Shown here piece after piece: positions 62,486-64,000 of a DNA stretch of 64,000 nucleotides (position 1 is its first letter; the number at the start of each line of letters is the position of its first letter). The position numbers and the translations under genes were made by a program. Source of the DNA: Varunaivibrio sulfuroxidans. GTDB taxonomy: Bacteria; Pseudomonadota; Alphaproteobacteria; Rhodospirillales; Magnetovibrionaceae. The stretch is from NCBI RefSeq assembly GCF_029318635.1, contig NZ_CP119676.1, positions 1,008,614 through 1,072,613 of the forward strand, in the 5' to 3' direction. The notes beneath the pieces are model-generated. The model ran no database searches. It had not been told where the DNA came from and saw only the letters and a list, made by a program, of their open reading frames with translations.

Positions 62486-62968
62486 TTACTCCTCGGTCTT
62501 CTTGTCGGTCTTTTTAGGGGCGGCCTTCTTCGCCGCGGGCTTTGCTTCGGCGGCGGCCTTTTTCGGCGCGGCCTTCTTCACCGGGGCCTTCTCGACAGGG
62601 GCTTCGGCGGACGCGGTTTCAACCTTCGCCTTCGCCGGGGCTTTCTTGGCGCCGGTGGCGCTGATCTGGGTGATGCGCACCAAGGTCAAATCCTGACGGT
62701 GGCCCTTTTTACGCCGATAGTTCTGGCGGCGTTTTTTCTTGAACACGATAATCTTGGCGCCGCGGGTTTGGTCGATCACCTCGCCGTAGACGGCCGCTTT
62801 GTCGAGTAGAGGCGTGCCGACGCTGGGGGCCTTGCCGTCTTCGCCGACCATCAGAACTTCGTTGAATTCAACGGCGTCGCCGGCGTCGCCGGCCACTTTC
62901 TCGATGGTGAGAATATCGTTTTCGCTGACGCGGTACTGTTTCCCGCCGGTCTTAATTACTGCGAACAT
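62486..62968 (-). CDS. rplU: 50S ribosomal protein L21
   Basis: This 160-residue L21 has a normal core of about 100 residues ([41 protein letters not shown] in parts) and a C-terminal Lys/Ala-rich tail of about 55 residues ([18 protein letters not shown]). Such tails are common in alphaproteobacteria and probably disordered. It is the first gene of rplU-rpmA, behind a consensus promoter and a leader of about 170 bases. Confidence 0.97.
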   Translation of the reverse strand: MFAVIKTGGKQYRVSENDILTIEKVAGDAGDAVEFNEVLMVGEDGKAPSVGTPLLDKAAVYGEVIDQTRGAKIIVFKKKRRQNYRRKKGHRQDLTLVRITQISATGAKKAPAKAKVETASAEAPVEKAPVKKAAPKKAAAEAKPAAKKAAPKKTDKKTEE

Positions 62969-63329
62969 GGTATCGCTCTCTCTTTTTCCGTTTCGCGCCC
63001 TGTGGCGCCGGTTCGAAAAAGATCCGATCCTTGCGTCAGGATCATCATCGAAATCGGAACAAACCGGACTTTGTCTTTACGGCCTCAGGCAGCGGCTTCA
63101 CCAACCCCACGCACGGTAAACGCATCAAGCACGTGGGATCGGCGCTTATACGTCCCGGGGGGCGCAAAGTCAACGCCTTTGCCCACCCAAACGGCGACCT
63201 CGACGCCGCCGCGACGAAAAAAGGAGAAAATTTTCCTCAAGCGAATGCGCGCCCATCCGGACTGTGGCATAACGGAGGGCATTCCGGTCATTAAATTTAG
63301 CCCGGTCATTTTGGAAATAAGGACACCCA
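62969..63329. other. Divergent intergenic region and rplU leader
   Basis: These 361 bases hold the leftward rplU promoter (63145-63173) and about 170 bases of 5' untranslated leader. The leader contains a GATCC/GGATC hairpin followed by ATCTTTTT near 63015-63045, which resembles an attenuator. On the other side it should hold the promoter of the aldo/keto reductase, which I could not define. Confidence 0.5.
63145..63173 (-). promoter_or_regulatory. Sigma-70 promoter of rplU-rpmA
   Basis: On the minus strand, TTGACT (63173-63168) and TATAAG (63150-63145) are 17 bases apart. This is near consensus and fits the strong expression of ribosomal protein genes. The start would be near 63138, giving a leader of about 170 bases. 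Confidence 0.8.
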
Positions 63330-64000
63330 TGATGCAACGGCGGCGGGTGAGCGACGATTTAACCTTTTCGGTCTTGGCCTGGGGCGCGTGGCGCCTACAG
63401 GACAGCGATCATCTGCAGGGACCTCGGGATGTTTTACGTCTGATCGAATTCCTGATCGATCACGGCGTCACCACCATCGATCATGCCGATATTTATGGCG
63501 ATTACGGCTGCGAGGCCGCCTTTGGCGCGGCGCTGGCGCTGGCCCCCGCCCTGCGCGAACGGATGGAAATCGTCACCAAGTGCGACATCGTCCCGCCCGA
63601 CCCGGCGCGCCCCGACGCCCGCGTCAAACACTACGACACCTCGGCCCGCCATATCATCGACGCGGCGGAGCGTTCGTTGCGCAACTTAGGGATCGCGCAC
63701 ATCGACGTTCTGCTTTTGCACCGCCCCGATCCCTTGATGGACGCCAACGAGGTCGCCGAGGCCTTCGCCCGTCTGCGCACCGCCGGAAAGGTTCGCCATT
63801 TCGGCGTCTCCAATTTCACGCCCGCCCAATTCGACCTCCTGCAAAGCCGCCTGGATGCGCCGCTGGTCACTAATCAAATCGAATGTTCGCCCCTGGCGAC
63901 GGACGCCCTTACCGACGGCGCCTTGGATCAGATGCAGAGCCTGGGCCGCACGGCGATGTTCTGGTCTCCCTTGGGTGGGCTTTTCGACCCGGACGACGCG
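63330..64000 (+). CDS. Aldo/keto reductase (3' truncated by window end)
   Basis: The ATG at 63330 follows AAGGA by 6 bases, and the frame runs open to the end of the window (223 codons). The (beta/alpha)8 reductase pattern is clear: an Asp and catalytic Tyr in TTIDHADIYGDYG, Lys in IVTKCDI, His in LLLHRPDPL, and later GVSNFTPAQFDLLQ and TNQIECSP. It resembles the E. coli YdhF group. It would reduce a carbonyl with NADPH. The substrate is unknown, and the C-terminal cofactor loop lies outside the window. Confidence 0.93.

Overview
The window is a gene-dense, GC-rich stretch of an alphaproteobacterial chromosome, most likely from the Rhodospirillales or a close relative. The assignment rests on gene neighbourhoods seen here (petABC; prs-rplY-pth-ychF; lgt next to a MidA-type methyltransferase and pgeF; rplU-rpmA-obgE-proB and proA-nadD-rsfS-rlmH-gpmI-envC-ctpA-rppH; a MarR regulator divergent from ilvE). 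It is inference, not a database match. I found no tRNA, rRNA, CRISPR array or recognisable transposase.

Region by region. 1-5878: an alternative complex III (act) operon, entered inside actB1 and complete from actB2 to actF. 5875-10364: an accessory island. It opens with a 135-bp repeat and a fragment of trmL. It then carries a secreted-enzyme-like gene (six 52-residue repeats fused to a PI-PLC catalytic domain), a 284-bp element bounded by perfect 24-bp inverted repeats, and a protein ending in a Hint (intein/hedgehog-type) domain. 10365-15183: trmL, a small exported peptide gene, and the cytochrome bc1 genes with two Rieske genes in tandem. 15312-17976: mtnP, mtnA and a FucA-like class II aldolase, which together fit the DHAP shunt for methylthioadenosine and 5'-deoxyadenosine salvage. 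18213-21436: a trypsin-like lipoprotein and a TraT-like lipoprotein. 21579-24149: ornithine decarboxylase and a cytosolic-carboxypeptidase-like M14 enzyme.

24173-33460 is housekeeping: ychF, pth, rplY, prs, a lipoprotein, pgeF, midA-like, lgt, hldD, ubiK. 33712-36435 holds a YbjN protein, proC, a phasin and csaA. 36529-41243 holds an EnvZ/OmpR-type pair, marR/ilvE and a LOG-family protein. 41269-46399 is a molybdopterin block (moaE, moaD, moeA, mobB) with pgsA and uvrC. 46763-49111 has folB, a pteridine-reductase-like SDR and a CaCA exchanger. 49118-62968 is a long leftward block from rplU to rppH covering ribosome biogenesis, proline and NAD synthesis, glycolysis and cell-wall turnover. It is interrupted only by a rightward pentapeptide-repeat gene and a repeat copy between proB and proA. 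The window ends inside an aldo/keto reductase.

The strongest unexplained signals are a family of 135-bp interspersed repeats (three full-length copies, all exactly 135 bp, with inverted ends and two internal hairpins; one 53-bp relative), which sit at rearranged places and supply the stop codons of two neighbouring genes, and the PI-PLC/Hint island beside one of those copies.
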